NCBI RefSeq assembly: GCF_030344915.1 | Contig: NZ_CP128233.1 | Coordinates: forward strand, 1,550,001 to 1,614,000 | Length of the DNA stretch: 64,000 bases | From: Neopusillimonas aromaticivorans | Lineage (GTDB): Bacteria > Pseudomonadota > Gammaproteobacteria > Burkholderiales > Burkholderiaceae_B | Reading direction: 5' to 3' | Shown here: positions 48,854 to 58,922 of the stretch, piece by piece | Position numbering within the stretch: the first letter of the stretch is position 1 | Layout of the letters: the number at the start of each line of letters is the position of its first letter | Notes under the pieces: model-generated | What the model saw: only the letters and a program-made list of their open reading frames with translations | Database searches by the model: none | Told to the model about the DNA's origin: nothing | Translations under genes and position numbers: made by a program

Positions 48854-49767
48854 ATGGATCTGCGTCAGCTACATTATTTTGTTGCCGTGGCCAGGGAAGG
48901 CAACTTTACGCGGGCAGCGGATCAATTACATATGGCCCAGCCTCCCTGAGTCGCCAGATCCAGGCACTGGAAGACGAACTTGGTGTGCAATTGCTGCTGC
49001 GCAAGCATCGACCCGTTCGTTTAACCGATGCCGGTCGCGTGTTTTATGAGCAAGCCTTGCAAATTCTGGCGCGTGTCGAGCAAATGAAAGAGGCCACGCG
49101 ACGCGTCGGTCTGGATCAACGCAAGGTATTGAGCATCGGTTTTGTAGGCTCCACACTGTATGCGGGCATGCCGTCGTTGATACGGCAACTACGCAAACAT
49201 GATCCCGAACTCGAAATCCAGCTGGTTGAACTGACAACGGTACAACAAGTCGATGCGTTGAATGAAGGACGTATTGATGTCGGCATCGGCCGTATTCCTC
49301 ATAATGATCCGAATGTCATGGGTATTGTCTTGCGTGAAGAACGCCTGGCGGTGGCCATTTCCGAGAGTTCTCGTCTGGCGGCCATTGAGGGGCCGGTTCA
49401 TGTTTCAGAGTTGCAAGGCGAGCGTTTGGTCGTCTACCCGCAATCGCCACGCCCCAGCTTTGCCGACCTGGTGCTGGGTGTATTTCAGGCCAACGGGGTG
49501 CGGCCCGGCAGTGTTCATGAAGTGCGCGAAATTCAGGCCGCATTGGGTTTAGTTGCGGCCGAGGTAGGTATCTGCGTCATTCCCGTCTCTGCCCGACAAA
49601 TGCGCCAGGACATCCAGTACCGGTTACTGGAAGGTGAGCGGGCGGTATCCCCGATTATTCTGAATCATCGGGTTCATGATGATTCCCGATACCTTGGGCT
49701 GATCAAGCAGCTGCTTCAGAAAATGTATGACGAAAACCCCGCGTGGCTGGGTGATGCGCCATGTTAA
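48854..49767 (+). CDS. catR: LysR-family regulator CatR (frameshifted)
   Basis: 304 aa after restoring one C near 48947. N-terminal helix-turn-helix MDLRQLHYFVAVAREGNFTRAADQLHMAQPPLSRQIQALEDELG. The effector domain includes LSIGFVGSTLYAGMPSLIRQLR and GIGRIPHNDP, as in CatM/BenM-type muconate sensors. It is divergent from catB with an exact ATAC-N7-GTAT site between them, so its role is well supported. Start ATG 48854 follows GGGGGAAAC. Confidence 0.9.
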
Positions 49768-49854
49768 GGGCCTAAACAGGTCGGTGCGATTGTTAAATTT
49801 GCGTTCAGCAGCAACAAACTGAGATATTTCGGGTCTGTTTTTTGTTATTCACAA

Positions 49855-50110
49855 AAAGTTACGATATTCTGCCCTGTGGATAACTACGGGTACGTCGTCC
49901 TGTGAGTAATTTGTGAATCGATCGCTAACAACTCACTGCTTTAACAACGTTGGTTTTTTTGTCCAGAATCCATCCTTGCATTGCACCCAAAGTCGTCCAG
50001 AATTTTTTTGCCGTTAACTTTTTGAATTCAATAGTGTTTATTCGGTTGTACCACTTATCCACAGACACCCATAATCAGTAATCTTTTGATATACAAGAAA
50101 AGGAATAACT
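49855..50110. other. oriC-like module B with DnaA boxes
   Basis: Intergenic region 49768-50169. DnaA boxes: TTATTCACA at 49855, TGTGGATAA at 49875-49883 and TTATCCACA at 50055-50063. The last two are 171 bases apart, exactly as in module A. A 33-base segment (50051-50083) is identical to the reverse complement of 7076-7108. The block TTGTCCAGAATCC at 49959 lies 75 bases from the first paired box, as in A. An AT-rich stretch (50084-50110) follows. The rest has diverged. Confidence 0.65.
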
Positions 50111-50169
50111 TAAACACTTTTGTCCAAAAAACAGACTAAACGCGCCCATGGCGCTTCCAAAAATACGGC

Positions 50170-51140
50170 TTACACTTCGAGCCTCTGTGATTCACGCCAA
50201 CGCTGAGCCAGCATTGAACTGACCATCAGCTGCAACAAATGAAACACCATAAGGGGTAACACCATAAAACCTGCGACTGATGCGGTAAACAACACCTGTG
50301 ACATCGGCACACCACTGGCCAGGCTTTTTGGGCGCCACCAAACAAAGCGGTAATACGATCTTCCTGGCTAAAACCAAACCAACGCGCTAACCCGTAGACA
50401 AAACCCATTGAAAACAGCAAGAAAATCAAACTGATAGCAACCAGCCCCAGAATTATGGCAAATGAGACCTGTTGCCAGATACCACCGATTACCGCAGCAC
50501 TGAATGCGCTGTAAATCACCAGTAGAATCGAACCCCGGTCAATGAAAGACAAGGCTTTGCTGGTTCTGCGAAAAGCGGCGTCAACGTATGGACGTAAAAA
50601 ATGACCTGCCAAAAACGGCAACATTAACTGGGCAAAGATATTTGCGACTGATTCCATGGCTGACACGGCCCCCGCCGTAGGAACAATGAAACTGTTGACC
50701 AGAAATGGCGTGATTACTATGCCCAGCAATGTGGATGCCGAGGCACTGCACACGGCAGCGGGAACATTACCACCGGCAATGCTGGTCAAGGCTACCGCCG
50801 ATTGCACTGTGGCAGGCAGCATGCATAAATACAAAACGCCCAGATACAGTTCGGGGTTTACCAAAGGCAACAACATCGGGCGCAGAACAAACCCCATCAC
50901 CGGGAAAAATACGAACGTACAAAATAAAATTAGTCCGTGTAGCCGCCAATGGGTCAAACCATCAATAATGGCTTGCCGAGGCAGCTTGGCCCCATTCAAA
51001 AAAAGCAGTGCAATTGCAACTGTGGTCACGTGTTTCAGGAGCGTGGCAAACATGCCGAAAGCCGGCAACAGGCTGGCCAATACAACGGTACCCATCAACA
51101 GAAAGGTGTAGGTATCCGGAAGAAAAGGTATGCGTTTCAT
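50170..51140 (-). CDS. Bile acid:sodium symporter family (SLC10A7/YfeH-like) protein (frameshifted)
   Basis: 323-aa membrane protein with about ten helices: MKRIPFLPDTYTFLLMGTVVLASLLPAFG and LYLCMLPATVQSAVALTSIAGGN match the SBF-like YfeH group. One A is missing near 50332. Repair gives LASGVPMSQVLFTASVAGFMVLPLM and ends RWRESQRLEV at 50170. Bacterial members transport organic anions or are uncharacterised. Its stop lies just beyond oriC-like module B. Confidence 0.82.
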
Positions 51141-51257
51141 AAGTTCATTCGGAAGTGCATCAAAATGCCATATTCACCAAAAAGAGTATGGCTTTGTATA
51201 CCTCGGGGCATTTCCTGGCGTGCCGGCCATCGCTCGTTTACCCGCATCGCTTTAATG

Positions 51258-52286
51258 TCATTTTGAAAGTTCTTGTCGCACAATTTCAGCGCCGGCGCTT
51301 AGCGCACCCAGCTTGCCTCGCGCCACGCTGCGGGGTAAAGGTGCCATGCCGCAATTGGTGCAGGGGTATAACTTGTCGGCGTCGACGAACTGAAGTGCTT
51401 TTCGCAGGGTATGGGCAACCTCTTCGGGCGTTTCAATCGTATTGCTTGCCACGTCGATGGCCCCGACCATCACTTTCTTGCCACGGATGAGCTCGATCAG
51501 GTCCATGGGAACCCGTGAGTTATGGCATTCCAGCGAGACAATATCAATGCTGGATTTCTGCAATTTAGGAAACGCTTCTTCGTATTGTCGCCACTCTGAT
51601 CCCAGTGTTTTTTTCCATTCCGTGTTGGCCTTGATGCCGTAGCCATAGCAGATATGGACAGCGGTTTCGCATTTGAGACCTTCAATCGCCCGTTCCAGGG
51701 TGCTGACACCCCAGTCATTTACTTCATCGAAAAATACATTGAAGGCCGGTTCATCAAACTGGATGATGTCGACGCCCGCCGCTTCCAGTTCCCGGGCTTC
51801 CTGGTTGAGAATCGTGGCAAATTCCCACGCCAGTTTTTCACGGCTTTTATAGTGCGCGTCGTAGAGGGTGTCGATCATGGTCATCGGACCTGGCAGCGCC
51901 CATTTGATGGGCTGACGGGTCAATTGACGAAGAAACCTGGCATCTTCGACGAAAACCGGTTTTTGACGGGAAACAGCACCTGTGACCGTCGGAACACTGG
52001 CGTCATAGCGGTCACGGATTCTGACAGTCTCGCGTTTCTCGAAATCGACGCCATCCAGATGCTCGATGAATGTCGTCACAAAATGCTGGCGCGTCTGTTC
52101 ACCGTCACTGACAATGTCGATTCCTGCAAGTTGCTGCTCTTGCAAGGCAAGACGCAACGCATCCCGCTTGCCGTCGCTCAGTGCCTTTCCCTGCAGTTTC
52201 CAGGGCGACCACAAGGTCTCAGGTTCTGCCAGCCATGAAGGTTTTGGCAAGCTGCCGGCAGTCGACGTCGGTAATAATTTTTTCAT
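51258..52286 (-). CDS. mesD: Folate-independent methionine synthase MesD (core-MetE family)
   Basis: 342-aa protein equivalent to the catalytic half of MetE, without the N-terminal folate-binding domain. Zinc ligands are in AVHICYGYG (His, Cys), SLECHNSR (Glu) and PCTNCGMAPL (Cys); the substrate site includes DIIQFDEPAFNV. Short MetE-like proteins encoded with a DUF1852 partner form the MesD family. MesD makes methionine from homocysteine with a methyl donor that is not methyl-folate and requires MesX and oxygen. mesX lies directly upstream, 27 bp away. Confidence 0.88.
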   Translation of the reverse strand: MKKLLPTSTAGSLPKPSWLAEPETLWSPWKLQGKALSDGKRDALRLALQEQQLAGIDIVSDGEQTRQHFVTTFIEHLDGVDFEKRETVRIRDRYDASVPTVTGAVSRQKPVFVEDARFLRQLTRQPIKWALPGPMTMIDTLYDAHYKSREKLAWEFATILNQEARELEAAGVDIIQFDEPAFNVFFDEVNDWGVSTLERAIEGLKCETAVHICYGYGIKANTEWKKTLGSEWRQYEEAFPKLQKSSIDIVSLECHNSRVPMDLIELIRGKKVMVGAIDVASNTIETPEEVAHTLRKALQFVDADKLYPCTNCGMAPLPRSVARGKLGALSAGAEIVRQELSK

Positions 52287-52313
52287 GGTAAATGGCCTGA
52301 CAGGTGTAACGGA

Positions 52314-53295
52314 TTAAAGGGCGCAGCTCGCAGCCCATTGCGAAAGAATGGCCTGGTAAGGTTTGATGAACTGCTCTTCAGCAAACTTTCCCTGCTCAGC
52401 CGCCAGTCGGCTACGTTCTTCCCGGTCATATACGATGCGGGGCAAGGAATAGTCCTGATGCTCCAGGCTCGGGCGATAGGTATCTCCGGCGGCAGAGTTG
52501 GCGTTGTAAATTTCAGGCCGGTAAATTTTTTGGAAGGTTTCCATGGTGCTGATCGTGCCGATCAGCTCGAGATTGGTGTAATCATTGAGCAAATCACCAA
52601 AGAAGTAGAAGGCAAAGGGGGCCACACTCTGTGCAGGCATGAAGTACCGCACCTTCATACCCATTTTTTGAAGTACTCATCGGTCAGCGAATACTCGTCC
52701 TGTACGTATTCCACGCCCAAGACCGGATGCCGGTTTTCAGTCCGTTGATAGACCTTGCTGCTCGACACGCTCAGACAGATGACCGGTGGTTTGGTGAAGT
52801 GCGCCTTATAGGCCTCTGAATTTACGAAGGATTTGAACAGTTTGCCGTGCAGGTCGCCGAAATCGTCAGGGATGCTGAAACCGGACTGATGGGTGTTGTG
52901 CTCGGCGAGCCGTACGCTAAAGTCGTAATCACGTACATATGAGGAAAAATTATTTCCTGCAATTCCGTCAATACGTTCGTTGGTCTTTCGATCGAAGATA
53001 GTGGTCTTCAATATCTCAATCAATGGAAGTGCGTTGCCTGCGTGTGAACCATCAATATTCATCTCTGCAGAAATGATTTCAAGCGCCACCTGATATCGGT
53101 CGCCGTTCGGATTATCCCAATGTGCCAGCGCATTGAACCGGTTGTCGATCATCTTCAGCGTGTTACGCAGATTTTCCTGGCGACGTGCACCCTGGCCAGA
53201 TTCGCAAAGTTGGTTGTAATACGTGTGGCCTCTGAAGGACGATAATTTTCGTCGAAACAAATGCTTTTGATCGCAAAGGTGAATTCTTTACTCAT
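52314..53295 (-). CDS. mesX: MesX (DUF1852), partner of MesD (frameshifted)
   Basis: 327 aa after two repairs: a G near 53190 and an A near 52668. It begins MSKEFTFAIKSICFDENYRPSE at 53295, then TRITTNFANLARGARRQENLRN. HPVLGVEYVQDEYSLTDEYFKK continues into MGMKVRYFMPAQSVAPFAFYF and ends ILSQWAASCAL. This matches DUF1852 throughout. MesX is needed for MesD activity; its own reaction is not established. The two genes form an operon controlled from the region at 53296-53496. Confidence 0.88.
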
Positions 53296-53297
53296 GT

Positions 53298-53341
53298 GAA
53301 CTTAAACCTCGATGTCTAACTGTTGAATGAAGTTTAAGTTC
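53298..53341. promoter_or_regulatory. Perfect 10-bp inverted repeat upstream of mesX
   Basis: GAACTTAAAC (53298-53307) and GTTTAAGTTC (53332-53341) with a 24-base spacer, starting 2 bp from the mesX start codon. It could be an operator for the LysR regulator upstream or a leader hairpin that hides the ribosome site. Confidence 0.55.
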
Positions 53342-53496
53342 TTGAATCTATAAATAAAAGTGAAATTATTTCATTTAATCATTAGATTATTTTATTGATT
53401 GGCGTGTGGCAGGTGCCTTCCAGAACAATCTTGCCCTTGCTGTACTCGAGCTTCTTCCCTCCGCATCATGTTCGACTGGGGCAAGGTGTAATCGCA

Positions 53497-54387
53497 TCAA
53501 CCCGTAACAAGTGCTTTTGCCTGTTCGATGAAGGCTCGCAAATAATCGATCTCCACATCGGCCTCGCGAACGCCAAGAAAGATCTGTTTGGCAATGCCGT
53601 GCTTGCCCAGTCTCACCGGTACCACATCCATCTTGTCGGCATATTCCAGCACCAGCCATCGTGGCAGTGCAGCCACGCCACGTCCGCTGGCGACCATCTG
53701 CAGCATGATGTCGGTTGTTTCGATTGGTTTGTGACGTTTGGGTATGATTCCGGCAGGTGTCAGGAACATGCTGTAAATGTCCAGTCGCTCTGGCGGGACC
53801 GGATAGCTCACCAGCACTTCATTGGTCAACTGCTTTGGTTTTACGTATTCTTCTTTGGCCAGTTTGTGAGTGCTGGCAACCACCAGGACCTGTTCAAAAT
53901 CGAATACTGGCTCAAAGATCAAACCGGGCTTGTCCAGAGGATCGGGCGTTACCAGAAGGTCGATCTCATAACCGAACAGGGCACCAATGCCACCAAACTG
54001 GAATTTCTGTTTGACGTCGACGTCCACATCGGGCCAGGTCGCCAAATAAGGCGAGACGATTTTCAACAACCATTGGTAGCACGGGTGGCACTCCATGCCG
54101 ATGCGCAAGCTACCTCTTTCGCCTTGAGCGAACTGCTGCAGGCGCTCTTCAGCCAATTTCAGCTGTGGCAAAACCCGGTTGGCGACGGCCAGCAAGTATT
54201 GACCGGCCTGGGTCAGACGCAGGCTGCGACCTTCACGCAACCAGATATCGGTTCCTAATTGCTGCTCCAGCTTTTTCATGCTGTGGCTCAGCGCGGGTTG
54301 TGTCACGTGAAGAACGCTCGCCGCTGCGGTCAGGGAGCCTTGCTTTTCCACCTCGTGAATGATGGATAGATGGATACGATCAAGCAT
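53497..54387 (-). CDS. LysR-family regulator, MetR-like
   Basis: 296 aa. Helix-turn-helix KQGSLTAAASVLHVTQPALSHSMKKLEQQLG. The effector domain with GMECHPCYQWLLKIVSPYLATWPDVDVDV has the ECHPCYxWL segment typical of MetR, the homocysteine-responsive activator of methionine genes. It lies 200 bp upstream of mesX in the same direction, supporting control of methionine synthesis by homocysteine. Confidence 0.87.
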   Translation of the reverse strand: MLDRIHLSIIHEVEKQGSLTAAASVLHVTQPALSHSMKKLEQQLGTDIWLREGRSLRLTQAGQYLLAVANRVLPQLKLAEERLQQFAQGERGSLRIGMECHPCYQWLLKIVSPYLATWPDVDVDVKQKFQFGGIGALFGYEIDLLVTPDPLDKPGLIFEPVFDFEQVLVVASTHKLAKEEYVKPKQLTNEVLVSYPVPPERLDIYSMFLTPAGIIPKRHKPIETTDIMLQMVASGRGVAALPRWLVLEYADKMDVVPVRLGKHGIAKQIFLGVREADVEIDYLRAFIEQAKALVTG

Positions 54388-54551
54388 AATTGATAAATAA
54401 AATTCATATTTCGTTGGAATAATTGAATTTTACGTTATCGATTGCGAGGTGCGACTGAAGGTGTCAGCCTATGCGAAACTGCATCGCGCATACTTGGTGA
54501 TGTATTCATTATTGAGTATATTAAATACATTAAAACTGCAAGGAGCTGACC

Positions 54552-54811
54552 ATGCCCCGCACGAATACCACTACCATGACAGTGCGCCTCAGTGGCTCTC
54601 TGAGCGAATTCGTTGCCACAAATGTTGGCGAATACGGCGACTACGAGAACGTCAGCGAATATGTGCGCGATCTTATTCGCCGTGACAAAGAAACCAGGAA
54701 GCGGCTGCATTCGAGCGGCTCAAGGCAGAACTCACCCACGCTTGGGCGGCACCAGAGTCGTCATACAAGCCCTTGACGGCAGCAGACGTCATCGCGCGTA
54801 ACCGGACCTGA
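54552..54811 (+). CDS. ParD-like antitoxin, orphan (frameshifted)
   Basis: 86 aa after removing a break near 54699. N-terminal ribbon-helix-helix TMTVRLSGSLSEFVATNVGEYGDYENVSEYVRDLIRRD, then FERLKAELTHAWAAPESSYKPLTAADVIARNRT, the toxin-wrapping tail of ParD/CopG-type antitoxins. AGGAGCTGACC precedes the ATG. No ParE toxin gene follows; instead an island boundary repeat begins 28 bp downstream, so the toxin gene may have been lost or displaced by island insertion. Confidence 0.78.
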
Positions 54812-54838
54812 TTTCCGTCATCTTTCCCATACCCAACA

Positions 54839-54867
54839 TCACTTTCCGATACAGAAACTGAAGTTTC
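54839..54867 (-). other. Putative attachment site 1 (mnmE 3'-end repeat)
   Basis: Read on the minus strand this encodes NFSFCIGK-stop, like the extreme C terminus of MnmE (usually SSFCIGK-stop). A second copy at 59261 shares 21 of 24 bases. Some islands, for example SGI1, integrate at the last codons of mnmE (trmE/thdF). The core includes a small palindrome GAAACT-GA-AGTTTC. Upstream on the minus strand there is no MnmE reading frame, so it is an att copy, not the gene. Confidence 0.7.
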
Positions 54868-54986
54868 TTTCCATATCAATGGGTTGGGCTATTTATGGAG
54901 TGCACTCGGAGCACGGAAATAGGGGCTGAAAAATTGTAAATCTGGCGTGTTTGTTGCTTTATTGCCCCATCGTCGGGGGTTGTACG

Positions 54987-56115
54987 TTAAGGGCTGCCGG
55001 TTTTTGATGTTATGTAAGCTTGATGCGGGTGTTTGGCGCTTTCCGGGTAAAGGAAGTGCAAATCGCCCTTGCGTACCATTGGAATAAGGTGTTTGTTACG
55101 CAAATATTGTCGATCTTTTCCGAGCAAGGTTGCAAGCTGGTCGCCTGTCAGTGGAGTCCAGGCACAGAGGCGGCGAATACCTTCTCGCAGGGTTTTTTCT
55201 TTACTTCGGCTTTTCAGTGTTTCCACAAAGGTTGCAAGCTCGGAGGGTAAGGTTGCAAGCTCAAGGTTGCAACCTTCCTCGGTTTGGGTGGCATGCTCTT
55301 TTAAGTCGTCCTTTGGACTATTGCCACCCATGGTGCCACCCAGCGGTAACTCAGTCTGATTTGACTGAGTGCGTGACTGATGCAGTGAGTCCGTCAGGGT
55401 GTAGTAGGTGCGGCTGCCGGAACCTTGCTTTTCCAAAAGACCGCGGTCACGCAGTCGACGCAGCACCAGGCTGGCTGGCAAAGTATCTAGCCCGCTTCGA
55501 CAGCGAGACGGCGCATGGCGCGGATGCCTGTGCCTTTTGCTTCTGCAATGTTGAGGTCGTGCAGAACGGCAGCAATGACGGGGTTGCGCAGGCGTGAGCC
55601 TGGGAGCCCAGATGCGTCGGGTCTTTGAGGGAGTAGCCAACGTTGCGAATTTCAATACGGTTGCTGTAGCGAATGATCTGGGTCGGGCTGTGAACCGTAT
55701 AGCCACGAGGCAGGCCGGTAGCCTTCAGATACACGGGTTTTTGCGTGACGTCGGCCTCTGGTATGTGCACTACCAGTACGGTCTTGCCGTCAATGGTCTC
55801 AGTCAGCATCTCTGGTCGAATTACAACATTAAGCATTGACGTACATTGGCTGGCCAGATCGAGCTGTACTTTGTCAGGGTCGGGCAGGCCGACCGCACGG
55901 TACACAGTATCGCCTTTTTCGTTGACAAACCAGTCTGTGCCCAGCAGAAGATAGCCACCTTCCAGTCCAGGTTCGTTGGCGAAGGCGATAACCGTTTGCA
56001 TCACTGACTTACCTGATTCGCTCGCGCGCTTGGCTTCAATACGGGTGGATTCGTCGACTGAGTTGAGCTCTTCGAGAAGGTCTCTGGCGCTGCGTAATGA
56101 CGGCATCTTTTGCAT
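54987..56115 (-). pseudogene. AlbA_2/Schlafen-type ATP-binding transcriptional regulator, internally deleted
   Basis: The N-terminal part (56115 leftwards) has RIEAKRASESGKSVMQTVIAFANEPG and GYLLLGTDW of the AlbA_2 domain, then PTQIIRYSNRIEIRNVGYSLKDPTHLG of the histidine-kinase-like ATPase region. A frame break near 55590 is followed by IAEAKGTGIRAMRLAVEAG. Directly after this the sequence jumps to DTLPASLVLRRLRDRGLLEKQGSGSRTYYTL, the winged-helix end, in another frame. Full-length relatives have some 60-70 residues between these points, so an internal deletion is likely. Downstream sequence stays open to 54987 (QAYITSKTGSP). Confidence 0.65.
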
Positions 56116-56241
56116 CCTTATTCTTGCATGAGTTTTTTACTGCATTTTTAGCGAATCAAGGCATGTTGTCGCTTTCATATTGTCAATGGCCATTATTTTT
56201 GACCCACTTTTGGCCAATAAAATTGACCCACCCATTGTTTG

Positions 56242-56981
56242 TTAACTGGATGTTTTCTGCTTCAGTCGGTAGCTCTCGCCTCCCAGCATAAAGATGTTTG
56301 AGTGATGGATAACGCGGTCAATGATCGGGATGGCCACGTTATCGTGATGGAAGAACTCACCCCAATCGGTGAAGTCTTTGTTGGTGGTCAGGATGATGGA
56401 TCGGTACTCGTACAGCGCATTCACGAGCTGGAACAAGTTGAACCGGGCCTGAGCCGTCATGGGTAAATAGCCGAGTTCATCAATGATCAACATATCGAAT
56501 TTGGCCAGCTGGCTGATCCGTTTTTGAGCTCGCCTTTCATCTCGGCCAGCTCCAAGTCTTCCACCAGATCAAGCGCGGTGCGGAATAACACTTTGTAGCC
56601 CGCCTGGATCGCTTTCTGGCCAATCCCAATGGCCAGATGGGTCTTGCCCACACCGGGCGGGCCGATGAAGACCACGTTCTCGCGATTATCGATAAACCCG
56701 AAGTCCAGCAACGCATTGACCTGACGCTTGGTGATCGTGGTCTGATGGCGGTAGTCGAAGTCCTCCAGATGCTTGTCCAAGGGTAGACCGGCCTGGCGGT
56801 GGTGGCGACTGATACGGCTGCGGGTGCGTTCGGCAATTTCGTGCTCGGCCAGCATCTGGGCGAAGCTCAAGTGTGACAGGTCATTGGCCTCGGCCTGCGA
56901 GACCAGACCCACAAGGTCACGGCCGATGGCGCTTAAACGTAAGCTGCGATATTGTGCGCTGGTGTGCTCAAGCTGGCTCAT
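56242..56981 (-). CDS. istB: IS21-family ATPase helper IstB (frameshifted)
   Basis: 246 aa after adding one A near 56520. DnaA/AAA+-like ATPase with Walker A FIGPPGVGKTHLAIGI and Walker B MLIIDELGYLPM. It guides IstA to target DNA. Overlaps istA by 14 bp. Confidence 0.92.
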
Positions 56982-58503
56982 GGGTCATCTCCTGTCCAGC
57001 AGAATGGCCAACAAGGGCGTAGGCACCCAGATCCAGAGGTTCGAACCAAGACTGACCAGACATCGGCTGATCGACGATGCGCCCGCGTTGTCGGGCCTGC
57101 TCATTCGCTTGCAGATAACGCTTAAGCAGACTGGCCGTCAGCTCATGGCGCTGCGACAGGCCGGTGATCAAGGTCATATTCAGCGGCATATGGGCCTGCA
57201 ACAGCGAACGCACTGCGACGAGCTGGTCCCTATAGATTCGTGGGGATGTCCGTTTGAGCACCGCACATAATGCCAGGGCTGTGTCCGTTGGCATCATGCT
57301 CATAATCGCCTGTTCCAGGTCGCTGATACGCTGAGCATGGTCCCGGTAATGGTGACTATTCTTGACGATCCGGCCCCGCTCAGAACACACCGCGTGCACA
57401 GCAATCGTTTCGCCTGTTGCAAGGTCAGTGATCCTCAACCCATCGTCTTGTTCACACACACCGACGTTGGACTGCTGCCAAGCCATGGGCACGGAGTACT
57501 TGGTCGACTTCCATGAGATGAGGCCTGTCTTGTCGGCGCGCCGTGTTTGAACGCTGACCGCCCCAGTGGTCAGGCTGGCGGGGGATAGGTAAGGACGAAG
57601 GTGCTGACGTTCTTCATCTTCAAAGTGTGCTCGAGGCACTCGCCCTGTCGTGCCATGAACACGGGCATTGGCCACGTGATCAAGCCAGCGTTGGACATGC
57701 TCACGCAGTGCTTGTTCGCTGGCAAACTCCTCACCATAAAAACAATCCTGCTTAACGTATTTCACGCCTGCTTCTACTTTGCCTTTGCTCTCGGGGTCGT
57801 AACCCTCGCAGGCATGGATGCGGAATCCTGCCATGGTGGCAAACTCATGGAAGCGCTGGTTAACTGTCAATTCGCGATACTGCTCGCTGAGCACGACGAG
57901 CTTGGTCTGATCATACACACATTCTTCGGTGACACCGCCGAAGTAACGAAAGGCCTCATCATGCAATTGAATGAAGGCTGTGGTGTTCAGTGGCTTGAAT
58001 GAGAGACCGACATACATCAAGCGCGAGCAGGAGAGCACGAACACCACAAAGTACACGGTTCGTTCTTGCCCACCCACAAGAACGCCACGCAGTTCACCTG
58101 GATCTACCTGGCACTGGATGCCGGGCATCAATTGCAGCACGGGTTCGTAATAGCGGGCCTGGCCTGTGGCGACGAGTTCTTTTAACGCCTGCACGTAGCG
58201 ACGAATGCTGCGCGACGACACGCCCAACTCGCCCACACGTTGCTGTAGCCGACGCGCCAACTTGACCGCACTCAGCTGGGGAAAATGCTGAAGCTGATGG
58301 ATCAGAAAGTCCCGATGCGCGTCCAGACGTTTATGCCGCGACCGATCCTCTTGAAGGATGCTGATCTGCGTTTCTTCCATCTGCAAATACTTGCGCACCG
58401 TATTGCGCGAAATCCCTAGCTCGTGACTGATGCCACGGATCGACATGCCATTGCCCTGGTCATACAGCCCTTTAATCTTGTGAATCACAACCCACTCCTT
58501 CAC
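56968..58503 (-). CDS. istA: IS21-family transposase IstA
   Basis: 511 aa, intact. N-terminal helix-turn-helix SIRGISHELGISRNTVRKYLQ, then a DDE catalytic core. First Asp in CQVDPGELRG, glutamate in PESKGKVEAGVKYVK, then the C-terminal beta-barrel (ISWKSTKYSVPM). Confidence 0.93.
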   Translation of the reverse strand: MKEWVVIHKIKGLYDQGNGMSIRGISHELGISRNTVRKYLQMEETQISILQEDRSRHKRLDAHRDFLIHQLQHFPQLSAVKLARRLQQRVGELGVSSRSIRRYVQALKELVATGQARYYEPVLQLMPGIQCQVDPGELRGVLVGGQERTVYFVVFVLSCSRLMYVGLSFKPLNTTAFIQLHDEAFRYFGGVTEECVYDQTKLVVLSEQYRELTVNQRFHEFATMAGFRIHACEGYDPESKGKVEAGVKYVKQDCFYGEEFASEQALREHVQRWLDHVANARVHGTTGRVPRAHFEDEERQHLRPYLSPASLTTGAVSVQTRRADKTGLISWKSTKYSVPMAWQQSNVGVCEQDDGLRITDLATGETIAVHAVCSERGRIVKNSHHYRDHAQRISDLEQAIMSMMPTDTALALCAVLKRTSPRIYRDQLVAVRSLLQAHMPLNMTLITGLSQRHELTASLLKRYLQANEQARQRGRIVDQPMSGQSWFEPLDLGAYALVGHSAGQEMTHEPA

Positions 58504-58626
58504 TACCGCGCTCCCGTTGCCCTTGATCTATGGGCAGGAACGCTACATGTTTCGTGGCCTCGCAGCCACCGGCAGGTGGGTCAAAATTGTTGGCCATAAC
58601 TGGGTCAGTTTAATTGGCCATTAACA

Positions 58627-58922
58627 CATTATTCTTGAATAAAAGTTACTTATTGCACGTTCAAGATGATCGTGCCGCTGTTGTATTGTTTGTTCACCGT
58701 GACAACTATCAAGGAATTCTTGACAGTTCAATCTGGGGGGATGGTGATCTCACGAGTGACGCCGGCAGGAGGGTTATCACCTTCGGTCATGAATTGTGCG
58801 GACACTGCCCGCACTTTCTGGTGGTCAATGTCACTTGGAATTAAATGGAGGGTTTGTGCGGGCGGGCACCGTCTGCACAATCTGAGAGTAGGTTCGGTAA
58901 AAGGTCAGATGTTAGAAAGGTT
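58627..58922 (+). pseudogene. Gap upstream of higA with a possible higB toxin remnant
   Basis: About 300 bp between IS21 element 1 and higA. The frame ending just before higA contains WWSMSLGIKWRVCAGG, resembling the YSIRINxQWRVCF core of HigB/RelE toxins, but no complete toxin can be traced. If real, the toxin was destroyed when the IS entered. Weak evidence. Confidence 0.25.

Larger units (their letters stand above)
56181..58626 (-). mobile_element. IS21-family insertion sequence 1
   Basis: 2,446-bp element with istA and istB on the minus strand. Ends are related inverted repeats: left TGTCAATGGCCA, right (complement) TGTTAATGGCCA. Each is followed by further TGACCCA/TGGCCAA motifs, the multiple terminal repeats typical of IS21 elements. 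No matching target duplication is evident (flanks TTTCATAT and CATTATTC), suggesting age or later rearrangement. Confidence 0.88.

Noticed and set aside
54300..54313. parS-like TGTCACGTGAAG in the LysR gene
   Set aside because: Lacks the flanking AAACA arm; far from the parS cluster and inside a gene.
58614..58844. 76-aa frame spanning the right end of IS21 element 1
   Set aside because: It begins inside the IS terminal repeat and has no recognisable protein features.
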